Below, piece by piece: positions 6,172-14,290 of a stretch of 29,923 bases of DNA; positions within the stretch are counted from its first letter, which is position 1; each line of letters starts with the position of its first letter. The notes under the pieces are model-generated. The model had not been told where the DNA came from. It saw nothing but the letters and a program-made list of their open reading frames with translations, and did not search any database. Both the position numbers and the translations under genes were made by a program. Source of the stretch: JBDKFK01 sp039798745 (GTDB taxonomy: Bacteria; Patescibacteriota; Microgenomatia; UBA1406; GWC2-37-13); the NCBI GenBank assembly GCA_039798745.1, contig JBDKFK010000018.1, positions 1 to 29,923 on the forward strand, read 5' to 3'.

Positions 6172-6630
6172 TTATTTTAGAGGCGGCAGCGCCTCCATTT
6201 TCTTAAGCCACTCACCACTGTCAAGCTCTTCCTGGGTAAAATCAACCTGTTCGCCCTTAAGGTTAGGATCATAGGCGGGATTAGGATAGTTTATAAGCCA
6301 TCCTTCTTCGTCACCGATATTTTCGAGACCTGTGGGGACGTTTATAGGTATATAAAGACGTGTTAAGTTTTCTGCAGATAAAATATGCTCTTCCCGTTTG
6401 CCATTTACGTAGAGAATAACTTTCATCTTTCCTTTTACACACATATATCGGGCTTCGCGAACTCTATGAAGATGATAGCCTTTGAATGCTCCCGGAGTAG
6501 CGCAGGTAAGATAAGCGCTTGTTTTATCGCCGTCCTTATAAAGCTCTATAAGGTATCCGTTTTCTTTACCTTGCAAATCATACGTAGTAACTTTTTTTGC
6601 CGTCTCTGTTCTGGATGCGTCTGTATTCAT
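6172..6630 (-). CDS. RmlC-like cupin, sugar epimerase/ketoisomerase-like
   Basis: A single-domain 152-residue cupin. GAFKGYHLHRVREARYMCVKGKMKVIL (48-73) is the first cupin motif with His53 and His55, and YIPINVPTGLENIGDEEGWLINYPNPAYDP (93-122) resembles the second half of dTDP-sugar 3,5-epimerase (RmlC) and 3,4-ketoisomerase (FdtA/WxcM) proteins. The likely role is modifying a nucleotide sugar for the surface glycan made by the cluster that starts at 6851, but the substrate cannot be read. Start ATG at 6630 has no Shine-Dalgarno; a TATAAT lies 15 nt upstream. It converges on the dipeptidase gene with a 7-nt gap and no terminator. Confidence 0.7.
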   Translation of the reverse strand: MNTDASRTETAKKVTTYDLQGKENGYLIELYKDGDKTSAYLTCATPGAFKGYHLHRVREARYMCVKGKMKVILYVNGKREEHILSAENLTRLYIPINVPTGLENIGDEEGWLINYPNPAYDPNLKGEQVDFTQEELDSGEWLKKMEALPPLK

Positions 6631-6645
6631 ATATACACAAGGTAA

Positions 6646-6651
6646 ATTATA
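6646..6651 (-). promoter_or_regulatory. -10 box upstream of the cupin gene
   Basis: A perfect TATAAT on the minus strand, 15 nt before the ATG at 6630, predicting a leader of about 8 nt. It lies just after the tRNA 3' end on the same strand, so read-through from the tRNA promoter is the alternative. Confidence 0.4.
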
Positions 6652-6672
6652 ATCGGTGCTCTGGCTCGTAAG

Positions 6673-6744
6673 TGGCTGGGGGGAGAGTTGAACTCCCGAC
6701 CAATCGCTTATGAAACGACTGCTCTACCGCTGAGCTACCCAGCC
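6673..6744 (-). tRNA. tRNA with CAU anticodon (Met elongator or Ile2)
   Basis: The minus strand folds as a full cloverleaf of 72 nt. Acceptor stem GGCTGGG/CCCAGCC is perfect with discriminator A; D stem GCTC/GAGC; anticodon loop TTCATAA gives CAU; variable loop of 5 nt; T stem GGGAG/CTCCC with loop TTCAACT. The perfect first acceptor pair G-C argues against the initiator. Elongator Met is likely, but the TTGGTCG after the anticodon stem is also seen in Ile2 tRNAs whose C34 becomes lysidine, so the charge is not settled. CCA is not encoded. Confidence 0.92.
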
Positions 6745-6837
6745 TTACTCATATCTAAATAGCTTGCTTCTCGATAGCTCATAGCTACTCATTTTAGATA
6801 CTGCGCTAATAGCTATATATTATAGCGTGATCTTTAT

Positions 6838-6843
6838 TATAAT
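6838..6843 (+). promoter_or_regulatory. -10 box giving leaderless mRNA for the glycan cluster
   Basis: A perfect TATAAT ends 7 nt before the ATG at 6851, the first gene of the envelope cluster. No -35 and no Shine-Dalgarno sequence are seen. Initiation should occur at or within 1-2 nt of the start codon. Confidence 0.55.
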
Positions 6844-6850
6844 ATATCGT

Positions 6851-7774
6851 ATGGCTTCTAGCAAACACTCAAACGGAGACAGACCAGAGCTGTCTATTAT
6901 TATTATATCGTTTAATACAAAACAAATTACGCTTCAATGCCTTGATTCAGTGTTTGCTTCGTTTAAGGATAAGCGACATTCATTTGAGATAATCGTTATC
7001 GATAATGCGTCCATTGACGGCTCGGCAGACGCGCTGAAAACATACGCTAAAACCAAACCTGAGATAGTATACATAGCCAATACAGAAAATATAGGCTTTG
7101 GGAAAGCCAATAACCAGGCTGCTAAACGAGCCAAAGGCACCTATCTCCTACTTCTCAACTCTGATACTATCGTGCTTGACAATGCAATACAGAAGCTGTT
7201 GGAATTTTACATAGAACATGAAACAACGATGCAGTTCGTAGGAGCGAAACTTCTGGAAAAGGATGGAAAAACTCCCCAACCGTCATGCGGTCCCTTTTAT
7301 ACATTACCCGTCGTTTTTGCAGCACTTTTCCTGAGGGGTGATTACTGGGGGTTAACACGTTCCTCACCCGATTCTATTACCGAAACAGACTGGGTTTCAG
7401 GCGCGTGTATCATGACAACTCTCAAAGAATTCAATGCTATTGGCGGCTTTTCAGAAGATATTTTCATGTATATGGAAGAGATAGATTTATTATATAGGTC
7501 TAAAAAACTACATCGAAGCGTGTTCTTTTATCCGAATGCCAGATTTATTCATCTGGGCTCAGCATCGAGCGGAGGCAAGACATACCCGATTCTTCAAGTT
7601 TATAAAGGTTTTATCTATTTCTATAGGAAGCATCATTCGACCACTTCCCTATTTTTACTTAAAACTATGCTAAAATTAAAGGCATTGACAGCATTAGCGA
7701 TTGGGAGGCTACTCAATAATCAATATTTAATTCAAACCTATGAAAAAGCTTACAAGCTTGTTGAGATGGATTGA
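6851..7774 (+). CDS. GT2 family glycosyltransferase, rhamnosyltransferase-like
   Basis: A cytoplasmic, membrane-associated inverting transferase of 307 residues, like WbbL-type enzymes that add sugars to lipid-linked glycans. Visible: LSIIIISFNTK opening strand, VIDNASIDGS nucleotide-binding motif, LLLLNSDTIV with the metal-binding N-S-D in the DXD position, DWVSGACIMTTLKEFNAIGGFSEDIFMYMEEIDLLYR with the catalytic acidic residues. The ATG at 6851 is chosen because a TATAAT precedes it by 7 nt; an in-frame GTG at 6827 lies upstream of that box. Its end overlaps the next gene by 35 nt. Confidence 0.9.
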   Translation: MASSKHSNGDRPELSIIIISFNTKQITLQCLDSVFASFKDKRHSFEIIVIDNASIDGSADALKTYAKTKPEIVYIANTENIGFGKANNQAAKRAKGTYLLLLNSDTIVLDNAIQKLLEFYIEHETTMQFVGAKLLEKDGKTPQPSCGPFYTLPVVFAALFLRGDYWGLTRSSPDSITETDWVSGACIMTTLKEFNAIGGFSEDIFMYMEEIDLLYRSKKLHRSVFFYPNARFIHLGSASSGGKTYPILQVYKGFIYFYRKHHSTTSLFLLKTMLKLKALTALAIGRLLNNQYLIQTYEKAYKLVEMD

Positions 7775-9260
7775 CAATAACCTTATCAAGATTCTTATTT
7801 TTGGATTCATTCTTCTTATACCGCTCTATCCAAAATTTCCTATACGCATTATTGACTATACCTACATCGCGGTACGTGCAGAAGATATTTATATCGCGGT
7901 TCTTGTGTTGCTGTACTTTGTTCAGCTTTTCCGTAAAAAGGTACTTATGCCGCCTCGTCAGTTTTTGATTCCGATTGTTCTGTTCTGGGCAGCAGCTGGT
8001 CTTTCTTTCCTCTGGAACGGTTATATTTCAGGCACCGTGATCTATAAACATCTTGGCCTCCTTCACACACTGAGACGGGTAGAATACATGATTATTTTCT
8101 TTATAGCTGCCTCAACTGTACGCTCCAAACGGGACTTCATGCAGTATTTATATACTATTCTATTCACAATGGGTGTTGTTTCACTCTACGGAATGGGTCA
8201 AAAATATTTCGGCCTTCCGGCTATTCAGACCATGAATCCTGAATTTGCCAAAGGACATCTGTTGTATCTCACCCCCGAAGCTCGTGTTTCAGCCACATTC
8301 GCGGGTCACTATGATCTTGCGGCTTATCTTGTGCTTCTCCTACCCGTTACGCTCGGCGCTTTTTTCAGTAAAAAATATAGACTATTCTTTATTATCTTTG
8401 TCATAGGTCTTTTTACGCTCATGCTGACCGCGTCACGGATATCTTATCTTGCGTACCTCGCGTCAACATTCCCGTTCCTTTTGTTTATAAAAAAATATAA
8501 GTACTTTGTAGCGGTGCTTATCCTTACGGCTGGCTTTACCTTTCTTTCCAGCAATCTTACTTCACGCTTCCTCCAGACGGTACAGATAAAACAAATTTTT
8601 GTAAACGAAAAAACAGGTCAGGTGGTAGTTCCTCAGAAAATATCATCCAAAGAACTGCCTGCCGGGACATACTATATTCCTATCAAGGACGACCCCAAAC
8701 AAACTCAGGCATCCAAAGATAAAAATGAAGAACTCTTGCAACAAAAACTTATAGAAGATATTCAGTGGGAAGCATCACGGGCAGGTAAGATATTAACCAG
8801 TACCGAAGCTGCCGCTATTGCAGCATCACAGTCGGCCGGTCTTAAAGAGGTAAACACCGTAATCTCAGATATCTCACTTGCCACACGACTTCAGGTTGAG
8901 TGGCCACGGGCATTCAACGCATTCCTCAAGAATCCAATCCTTGGCACAGGACCCTCATCTATCACCGAATCCACAGATAATGACTATCTTCGATGGATAG
9001 GCGAATTTGGCGCTCTTGGCACAGGTTTATTTGTGTACATTTTCTTTATCATTGGCCAGTTTGTATGGAAGAAAAGTGCAAAACTTGAGAAAGAAGAAAA
9101 ATTACTTTATTACGGGTTCCTGTTCGGCATGGCCGGACTCATAATGAACGCAAGTTATATAGATGTTTTTGAAGCATCAAAGGTAGCCTATACATACTGG
9201 ATGGTAGCAGGAATCTTTGTAGCTTCATTAATGGTAGAAAAATCACAAAAAACAAAATAA
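7740..9260 (+). CDS. O-antigen ligase/polymerase-like membrane protein
   Basis: A 506-residue multi-spanning protein of the Wzy_C/WaaL family, which joins or transfers undecaprenyl-linked glycans on the outer face of the membrane. About ten or more hydrophobic segments are seen. Family marks: ARVSATFAGHYDLAAYL (181-197), LTASRISYLAYL (229-240) with a conserved Arg233, and GTGPSS...DNDYLRWIGEFG (402-424). A large hydrophilic loop (about 270-410), with a Lys/Ala-rich stretch at 300-375, lies before the last motif and is bigger than usual. Start ATG at 7740 overlaps the GT2 gene. No Shine-Dalgarno; it depends on translation through the upstream gene. Ligase and polymerase cannot be told apart from sequence. 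Confidence 0.85.
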   Translation: MKKLTSLLRWIDNNLIKILIFGFILLIPLYPKFPIRIIDYTYIAVRAEDIYIAVLVLLYFVQLFRKKVLMPPRQFLIPIVLFWAAAGLSFLWNGYISGTVIYKHLGLLHTLRRVEYMIIFFIAASTVRSKRDFMQYLYTILFTMGVVSLYGMGQKYFGLPAIQTMNPEFAKGHLLYLTPEARVSATFAGHYDLAAYLVLLLPVTLGAFFSKKYRLFFIIFVIGLFTLMLTASRISYLAYLASTFPFLLFIKKYKYFVAVLILTAGFTFLSSNLTSRFLQTVQIKQIFVNEKTGQVVVPQKISSKELPAGTYYIPIKDDPKQTQASKDKNEELLQQKLIEDIQWEASRAGKILTSTEAAAIAASQSAGLKEVNTVISDISLATRLQVEWPRAFNAFLKNPILGTGPSSITESTDNDYLRWIGEFGALGTGLFVYIFFIIGQFVWKKSAKLEKEEKLLYYGFLFGMAGLIMNASYIDVFEASKVAYTYWMVAGIFVASLMVEKSQKTK

Positions 9261-9261
9261 T

Positions 9262-10722
9262 ATGAAAAAAGATCAAACAGCGTTTCGTATATGGGATAGT
9301 GTCATCCTTACATTGTTTCTCGTTGTGGCACTGGGAGCGCGTATATATGGGCTAAATTTTCCTCTTGCCGATTTTCACTCATGGAGACAGGCAGATACCG
9401 CGGCCGTAGCGCGTAATTTCGCGAAAGATGGCTTTGACCTTATGCATCCACGCTACGATGATCTTTCGAGTATTCAGTCGGGTATAGAAAATCCTCAAGG
9501 CTATCGTTTTGTGGAGTTCCCTATATATAGCGCTATCTTTGCGACTCTCTATAAGTATGTTCCTGTAATGTCTCTGGAAGCATACGGTAGACTCGTAACA
9601 GCACTCTTCTCGCTTACTATCATTGCGGTGATTTACTATCTCTCACTGAAAGAAAGCGGACGTCTAACTGCTATAGTAGCCGCCGGAGTATACTCGATAT
9701 TTCCATTTTTTGTTTTCTTTTCGCGCGTAATTCTACCCGAAACAACAGCGTTGGCGTTTGCCTGTATGTCTATATTTTTCCTTTATCTGTTCTCTGAGGG
9801 TAGATGGGGTAAAAAATCGTATGTCTGGTTTATTCTCTCCCTCATCATGTTTGCGTTGTCTGTACTTGTAAAACCACCGGCTGTTTTCTACGGTTTTGCG
9901 CTCTTGTACTTATTTATCAGAAAATATCAGTTTGATGTCATAAAAAAGTTCTCATTCTATATATTCTTTATCGCCGCCATGATCCCCTTTGCCATGTGGA
10001 GATACTATATACTGCAGTTTCCGGAAGGAATACCTCCGAGTGATTGGCTCATTACGAGTGTGAACACATACGAAGGTCTTAAAAATATATTTTTTCGCCC
10101 TGCGTTCTTCCGATGGATCTTCTTTGAACGTCTCGGTATGGATGTTTTTGGTGTATATCTTTCAGTGTTCTTTATTCTGGGCGCTATACAAAAAGTTCCG
10201 CGGTTATTTCTCCATGCTATACTTTTTTCAGCAGCTGTCTATCTGTTTGTATTTCAGGGAGGTAACGTTCAGCATGAATATTACCAGACTATACTTCTGC
10301 CGCCTATCGCCATTATGATAGGTCTTGGTGTGACATTTATTATTCGTAACCAGAAAATATTTTTCAACCAACTTGTAGTATATTCCGCAATTGTATTCGC
10401 GTTTGCTTTGTCATTTTACTTTTCACTCTACCGCGTCAAAGACTTCTATCACTACCCCGAAGAGCTGCCTCAGGTAGCCAATATCATAAAGACGCTTACA
10501 AAACCCGATGATAAGATAGTAACCGACCGTCTCGGAGATACAACACTTCTCTATCTCACGGAACGAAAAGGAGCACCCGCAATCTATCACGATCCTCCCG
10601 AACTGAAAAAGCTTGGATATAATTATCTGGCTACGCTAAACAAAGAGCTTATCGATAAACTCAAATCTGAGAACTATAAAGTCATGTTTGAAAACGATAA
10701 GTTCGCCCTGTTCGCGTTGTAA
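9262..10722 (+). CDS. GT-C glycosyltransferase, PMT_2/ArnT-like
   Basis: A 486-residue integral membrane transferase of the dolichyl-phosphate-mannose mannosyltransferase/ArnT superfamily (GT39/GT83-like), which uses a polyprenyl-phosphate sugar outside the membrane. The first loop carries FHSWRQADTAAVARNF (38-53), the acidic catalytic loop of this superfamily; about 9-11 hydrophobic helices follow, and a soluble tail of about 90 residues ends the protein (DDKIVTDRLGDTTLLYLTERKG). The start is the ATG at 9262, one base after the previous stop (TAA-T-ATG). The next gene starts with the same junction. The acceptor may be a protein or the glycan made by neighbouring enzymes. Confidence 0.85.
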   Translation: MKKDQTAFRIWDSVILTLFLVVALGARIYGLNFPLADFHSWRQADTAAVARNFAKDGFDLMHPRYDDLSSIQSGIENPQGYRFVEFPIYSAIFATLYKYVPVMSLEAYGRLVTALFSLTIIAVIYYLSLKESGRLTAIVAAGVYSIFPFFVFFSRVILPETTALAFACMSIFFLYLFSEGRWGKKSYVWFILSLIMFALSVLVKPPAVFYGFALLYLFIRKYQFDVIKKFSFYIFFIAAMIPFAMWRYYILQFPEGIPPSDWLITSVNTYEGLKNIFFRPAFFRWIFFERLGMDVFGVYLSVFFILGAIQKVPRLFLHAILFSAAVYLFVFQGGNVQHEYYQTILLPPIAIMIGLGVTFIIRNQKIFFNQLVVYSAIVFAFALSFYFSLYRVKDFYHYPEELPQVANIIKTLTKPDDKIVTDRLGDTTLLYLTERKGAPAIYHDPPELKKLGYNYLATLNKELIDKLKSENYKVMFENDKFALFAL

Positions 10723-10723
10723 T

Positions 10724-11935
10724 ATGAGAATTCTCATGCTGACGCCCTATCTTCCCTACCCTCCTGCATCAGGAGGTCAGATCCGTACGTTAAATCTGCT
10801 TAAGTACCTTAGCAAGAACCATAGTATTACTCTTATCGCGCTGTATAAAAACGACAAGGAAAAAAAATATGCTTCATATCTTGAGTCCTACTGCGACAAG
10901 ATCTATGTCTGTAAACGGGCTGAAAAACCTTGGCAACCACGAAATATACTGAAATCCATATTCTCATCGCTTCCTTTTCTTATTGTGCGCAATTTCTCAG
11001 TTGAAGCCAAACGCGTTGTCGAAACGTTGCTCCGTGAACAGTCGTTTGATATTATCCACGCGGAAACGTTTTATATCATGCCTCATATTCCAAAAACAAA
11101 TATACCTATCTTTCTTCTCGAACAGACTATTGAGTATAAAGTTTATCAGCACTTTACCGAAAAGCTACCCCTCCTGGCACGCCCTTTCTTTTATCCCGAT
11201 ATCATCAAACTCAAATCCTCAGAAATATTTTACTGGAAGAAAGCCTCTGTAGTGGGAACCGTCTCGGACTATGACAAACATCTTATACATAAAATCGCGC
11301 CTACTATAAATCCGGTCATAATACCCAATGGTGCCGGTGATGATATGTTTGTAGACAAACTAGCTCCAAAAGATATAAAGAAACCAACATTTCTTTTTGT
11401 AGGTAACTTTTACTGGCTGCAGAATATAGAAGCCGCGCAGTATATTATGAACAACCTCTATCCTAAACTTAAGCATAAAAAAGATATTGTCATCATAATC
11501 GCGGGACAGAACGCCAGCGTTAAGCTCAAGCCATCTGTTCATAAAAATATCAAGATCATTGACATCCCTCAGGATGATGCTACACTGGTTAAGCGGCTCT
11601 ATCATGAAGCTACTCTTTTTGTAGCACCTATTTATGGGCCAGGAGGTACCAGACTTAAAATACTTGCAGCCATGGCATCGGGATTGCCGGTGATATCAAC
11701 CAAAACCGGAGTCGAAGGGTTGGGTGTCACCGACGAAGAGCACGTTCTTGTTGCAGATAATGAAATCGAATTTGAAAACAAGATTGAGATGGTTCTTAGC
11801 GACAAACATTTGTATGAAAAGTTGCGAAAGAACGCATACAATCTTGCGAAAGAAAGCTATAGCTGGAACTCTATTTCACAGAAATTAGAAGTTGTGTATA
11901 AATCGGTCATTGATAAGCATGAACCTGGCAATTGA
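10724..11935 (+). CDS. GT4 glycosyltransferase with altered catalytic motif
   Basis: A 403-residue GT-B transferase. N-terminal MRILMLTPYLPYPPASGGQIRTLNLLKYLSK is the acceptor-domain loop of the PEP-CTERM/Stp1-like subgroup. The donor domain has FLFVGNFYWLQNIEAAQYI and YGPGGTRLKILAAMASGLPVISTKTGVEGL. In this subgroup the last motif usually reads LKILEAMA; here the Glu is Ala (codon GCA), so the residue expected to hold the sugar-nucleotide ribose is missing. The ATG at 10724 is preferred: it follows the previous stop by one base and begins the conserved strand; an upstream in-frame start at 10688 lies inside the GT-C gene. It overlaps the next GT4 gene by 17 nt. Confidence 0.88.
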   Translation: MRILMLTPYLPYPPASGGQIRTLNLLKYLSKNHSITLIALYKNDKEKKYASYLESYCDKIYVCKRAEKPWQPRNILKSIFSSLPFLIVRNFSVEAKRVVETLLREQSFDIIHAETFYIMPHIPKTNIPIFLLEQTIEYKVYQHFTEKLPLLARPFFYPDIIKLKSSEIFYWKKASVVGTVSDYDKHLIHKIAPTINPVIIPNGAGDDMFVDKLAPKDIKKPTFLFVGNFYWLQNIEAAQYIMNNLYPKLKHKKDIVIIIAGQNASVKLKPSVHKNIKIIDIPQDDATLVKRLYHEATLFVAPIYGPGGTRLKILAAMASGLPVISTKTGVEGLGVTDEEHVLVADNEIEFENKIEMVLSDKHLYEKLRKNAYNLAKESYSWNSISQKLEVVYKSVIDKHEPGN

Positions 11936-13013
11936 TATATCACAAATTATTCATAAAGGCACAGGAGTAGCCCGGTTTACCGGAGGACTTGTAGATTCTA
12001 TACTGGAGTTTGATACAGATAATACCTGGACGTTCTTTTTTTCGTCGCTCAGAAAATCACTCGATTCAGAGCTTGCAGAAGACATCGAAAAGCATCAGCA
12101 TATCTTAAAAACAGCAAAGATACCACCGACACTCCTTGAAATGTTGTGGAACAGACTGCACATAGTAAAGGCGGAACGCTTTGTAGGCAATGTTGACTGG
12201 TACATATCCTCAGACTGGACTGAACCACCATCCCGGGCTAACAAAGCAACGGTAGTGCATGATCTCGCGTTCATGAGATTTCCCGAAACGGTCGCCTCTT
12301 CTATAAGAGCCGTTCAGAAACGCCGCCTGAGTTATGTGAAAAAAGAAACTCATATAATCTTTGCTGACTCAGAAACAACCAAAACAGATCTTATTGACCT
12401 TCTGGCTATTGAGAAAGATCGCATTAAGGTGCTCTATCCGGGAGTAACGATACAGGTGCCTACTCTGGAAGATATCACACGGACACAGTTTAAACACAAT
12501 CTTCACAAACCATTTATTTTAAGCGTAGGTAAAATAGAACCACGCAAAAATCTGAAACGATTAATCGCTGCATATAAACAGCTCCAGACAGACGAAGTAG
12601 ATCTTGTCATTGTCGGCCCTCCGGGCTGGGAAGATCTTGATGAACCTGAACACCGTAATATACGATTACTGGGATACGTAAGCGATACCCAACTCTACGC
12701 GCTCTACTCAATGGCTATCTGTTTTGTATTTCCATCTCTTTTTGAAGGATTTGGATACCCTGCAGTTGAAGCTATGAAGCTGGGATGCCCTGTTGCTTTA
12801 TCCAACACATCATCTCTTGCCGAAATCGGCAAAGATTCAGCACATATGTTTGATCCTCTAAGCGTTGAAGATATTCATAAAACACTCTACTCCATGATAC
12901 ACAACCAAAAATATAGAAAAACATATATCGAGGCTGCCAAAGAAAAAAGTAAGCAATACACCTGGAAACGATACTATTCTTCTATGATAAAAGCCTTGCA
13001 AGGATATAAATAA
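11919..13013 (+). CDS. GT4 glycosyltransferase
   Basis: A 364-residue GT-B retaining transferase, probably mannosyl- or similar on a lipid-linked glycan. Visible: NLAIDISQIIHKGTGVARFTGGL acceptor loop, TVVHDLAFMRFP, LSVGKIEPRKNLKRLIAAYKQL, and the full E-x7-E motif in SLFEGFGYPAVEAMKLGCPVALS. Start is the ATG at 11919, 17 nt before the end of the preceding gene; the TTG at 11892 would add nine residues unlike the family. It is about 30-35% similar by eye in layout to the GT4 at 13171, from which it is separated by the inverted-repeat element. Confidence 0.88.
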   Translation: MNLAIDISQIIHKGTGVARFTGGLVDSILEFDTDNTWTFFFSSLRKSLDSELAEDIEKHQHILKTAKIPPTLLEMLWNRLHIVKAERFVGNVDWYISSDWTEPPSRANKATVVHDLAFMRFPETVASSIRAVQKRRLSYVKKETHIIFADSETTKTDLIDLLAIEKDRIKVLYPGVTIQVPTLEDITRTQFKHNLHKPFILSVGKIEPRKNLKRLIAAYKQLQTDEVDLVIVGPPGWEDLDEPEHRNIRLLGYVSDTQLYALYSMAICFVFPSLFEGFGYPAVEAMKLGCPVALSNTSSLAEIGKDSAHMFDPLSVEDIHKTLYSMIHNQKYRKTYIEAAKEKSKQYTWKRYYSSMIKALQGYK

Positions 13014-13020
13014 TTATGCT

Positions 13021-13150
13021 TGTCATTGCGAGCGATCCCGCTAATTCAGGATCGCGCGTCCCGACTTCGCCAAGGCTACGCCGGGCGCGGCAATCTTCAC
13101 AAGGTGAGATCCTTACTTAACAAGATTGCTTCGCTCCGCTCGCAATGACA
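13021..13150. mobile_element. 130-bp MITE-like inverted-repeat element
   Basis: The ends TGTCATTGCGAGCG (13021-13034) and CGCTCGCAATGACA (13137-13150) are perfect 14-bp inverted repeats. Inside are nested pairs: GCGATCC/GGATCGC in the left part and GCAATCTT/AAGATTGC (13090-13097 with 13122-13129). No protein is encoded. Related TCATTGCGAG repeats are dispersed in many bacterial genomes. No clear target-site duplication is seen. It lies inside the glycosyltransferase run, ending 5 bp before a TGCTATAAT promoter. Confidence 0.75.
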
Positions 13151-13155
13151 TATGT

Positions 13156-13164
13156 TGCTATAAT
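13156..13164 (+). promoter_or_regulatory. Perfect extended -10, leaderless start of GT4 gene
   Basis: TGCTATAAT matches the extended -10 consensus exactly and ends 6 nt before the ATG at 13171. The -35 position falls in the repeat element and has no match. This makes the second half of the glycan cluster a separate transcription unit. Confidence 0.65.
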
Positions 13165-13170
13165 ACAGAT

Positions 13171-14286
13171 ATGGTAATAGGAATTGACGGAAATGAAGCA
13201 AATGTAGAAAAACAGGTAGGCGTTTCTGTATATACAAAGAACCTCCTGTTCTGGTTCGCGAAATACTCGAGTGAATCAATACAGGTTAAGGTATATCTCA
13301 GATCAAAACCAATACAGGGTATGCCTGCGGAAACCCAGTGGTTTACCTATGAACAGGTCAGTGGCCCGTTTCTCTGGACAAAAGTATTTCTCCCTATAAG
13401 ATTGTTTACAGCCCGATCTATTGACGTATTTTTTTCACCCGCGCACTATGTTCCTGCATACTGTCCGGTACCCCTCATAGTCACCATACACGATCTCGCT
13501 TATTTTTATTTCCCCGATGAGTTTCTCAAAAAAGATCTATATAAACTAAAAAGCTGGACCGAAAAATCTCTTGTGCAGGCACACAAAGTTATTGCTGTCT
13601 CTAAAACTACAAAAAAAGATATTATAAAATTCTACGGCACACCGACAGAAAAAATATCTGTCATATACAACGGTTTTGAAAAAGAAACACCGGCTAAAGG
13701 CAAAATATCTATATTTAAAAGCCTCGCGGATCAGCTAAAGATCGAAAAAGGCAAATACCTGCTGTATGTAGGTACACTGCAACCCAGAAAAAATATAAAA
13801 ACCCTTATCCAGGCATTCGCGCAGTGCAAAGATCAGACATTCAATAAGCTTGTTATTGCCGGCAAAAAAGGCTGGATGTATGACGACATACTCAATGAAG
13901 CAGAGCGCCTTCACATACACGATTCCGTGGTATTTACTGGCTACATACCCGATGAAGAAGTCATTTCACTCTATCAGAACGCGTTTTGTTTTGTAATGCC
14001 CTCTCTCTATGAAGGCTTTGGCATACCAGTACTTGAAGCCATGTCACAAGGGTGTCCCGTTATTTCTTCTTTCGCGTCAAGTCTTCCGGAAGTGGGGGGT
14101 GACGGCTGTCTCTACTTTGACCCCACCAATCCAAAAGAGTTGGCCGAGAAACTGGTATTGCTTGATACTCATAAAAATATGAGAAACGAACTTATTGCAG
14201 CGGGAAAGAAAATTATCAAATCTTATTCCTGGGAACAGTGTGCCGAAGAAACGTTTAAGGTACTAACTCAGGCCGCCAATCGCTAA
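13171..14286 (+). CDS. GT4 glycosyltransferase
   Basis: A 371-residue GT-B transferase. Visible: MVIGIDGNEANVEKQVGVSVYTKNL acceptor loop, TIHDLAYFYFPDEF, YVGTLQPRKNIKTLIQAF, and E-x7-E in SLYEGFGIPVLEAMSQGCPVISS. The start at 13171 is chosen over an in-frame start at 13126, which is inside the inverted-repeat element and before the -10 box. The mRNA should be leaderless. The FemX-like gene follows after 4 nt and is probably co-transcribed. Confidence 0.9.
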   Translation: MVIGIDGNEANVEKQVGVSVYTKNLLFWFAKYSSESIQVKVYLRSKPIQGMPAETQWFTYEQVSGPFLWTKVFLPIRLFTARSIDVFFSPAHYVPAYCPVPLIVTIHDLAYFYFPDEFLKKDLYKLKSWTEKSLVQAHKVIAVSKTTKKDIIKFYGTPTEKISVIYNGFEKETPAKGKISIFKSLADQLKIEKGKYLLYVGTLQPRKNIKTLIQAFAQCKDQTFNKLVIAGKKGWMYDDILNEAERLHIHDSVVFTGYIPDEEVISLYQNAFCFVMPSLYEGFGIPVLEAMSQGCPVISSFASSLPEVGGDGCLYFDPTNPKELAEKLVLLDTHKNMRNELIAAGKKIIKSYSWEQCAEETFKVLTQAANR

Positions 14287-14290
14287 TCAC

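Noticed and set aside
6745..6800. Inverted ATCTAAA...TTTTAGAT sequence upstream of the tRNA
   Set aside because: Arms are AT-rich, interrupted and far apart; too weak to call an element.
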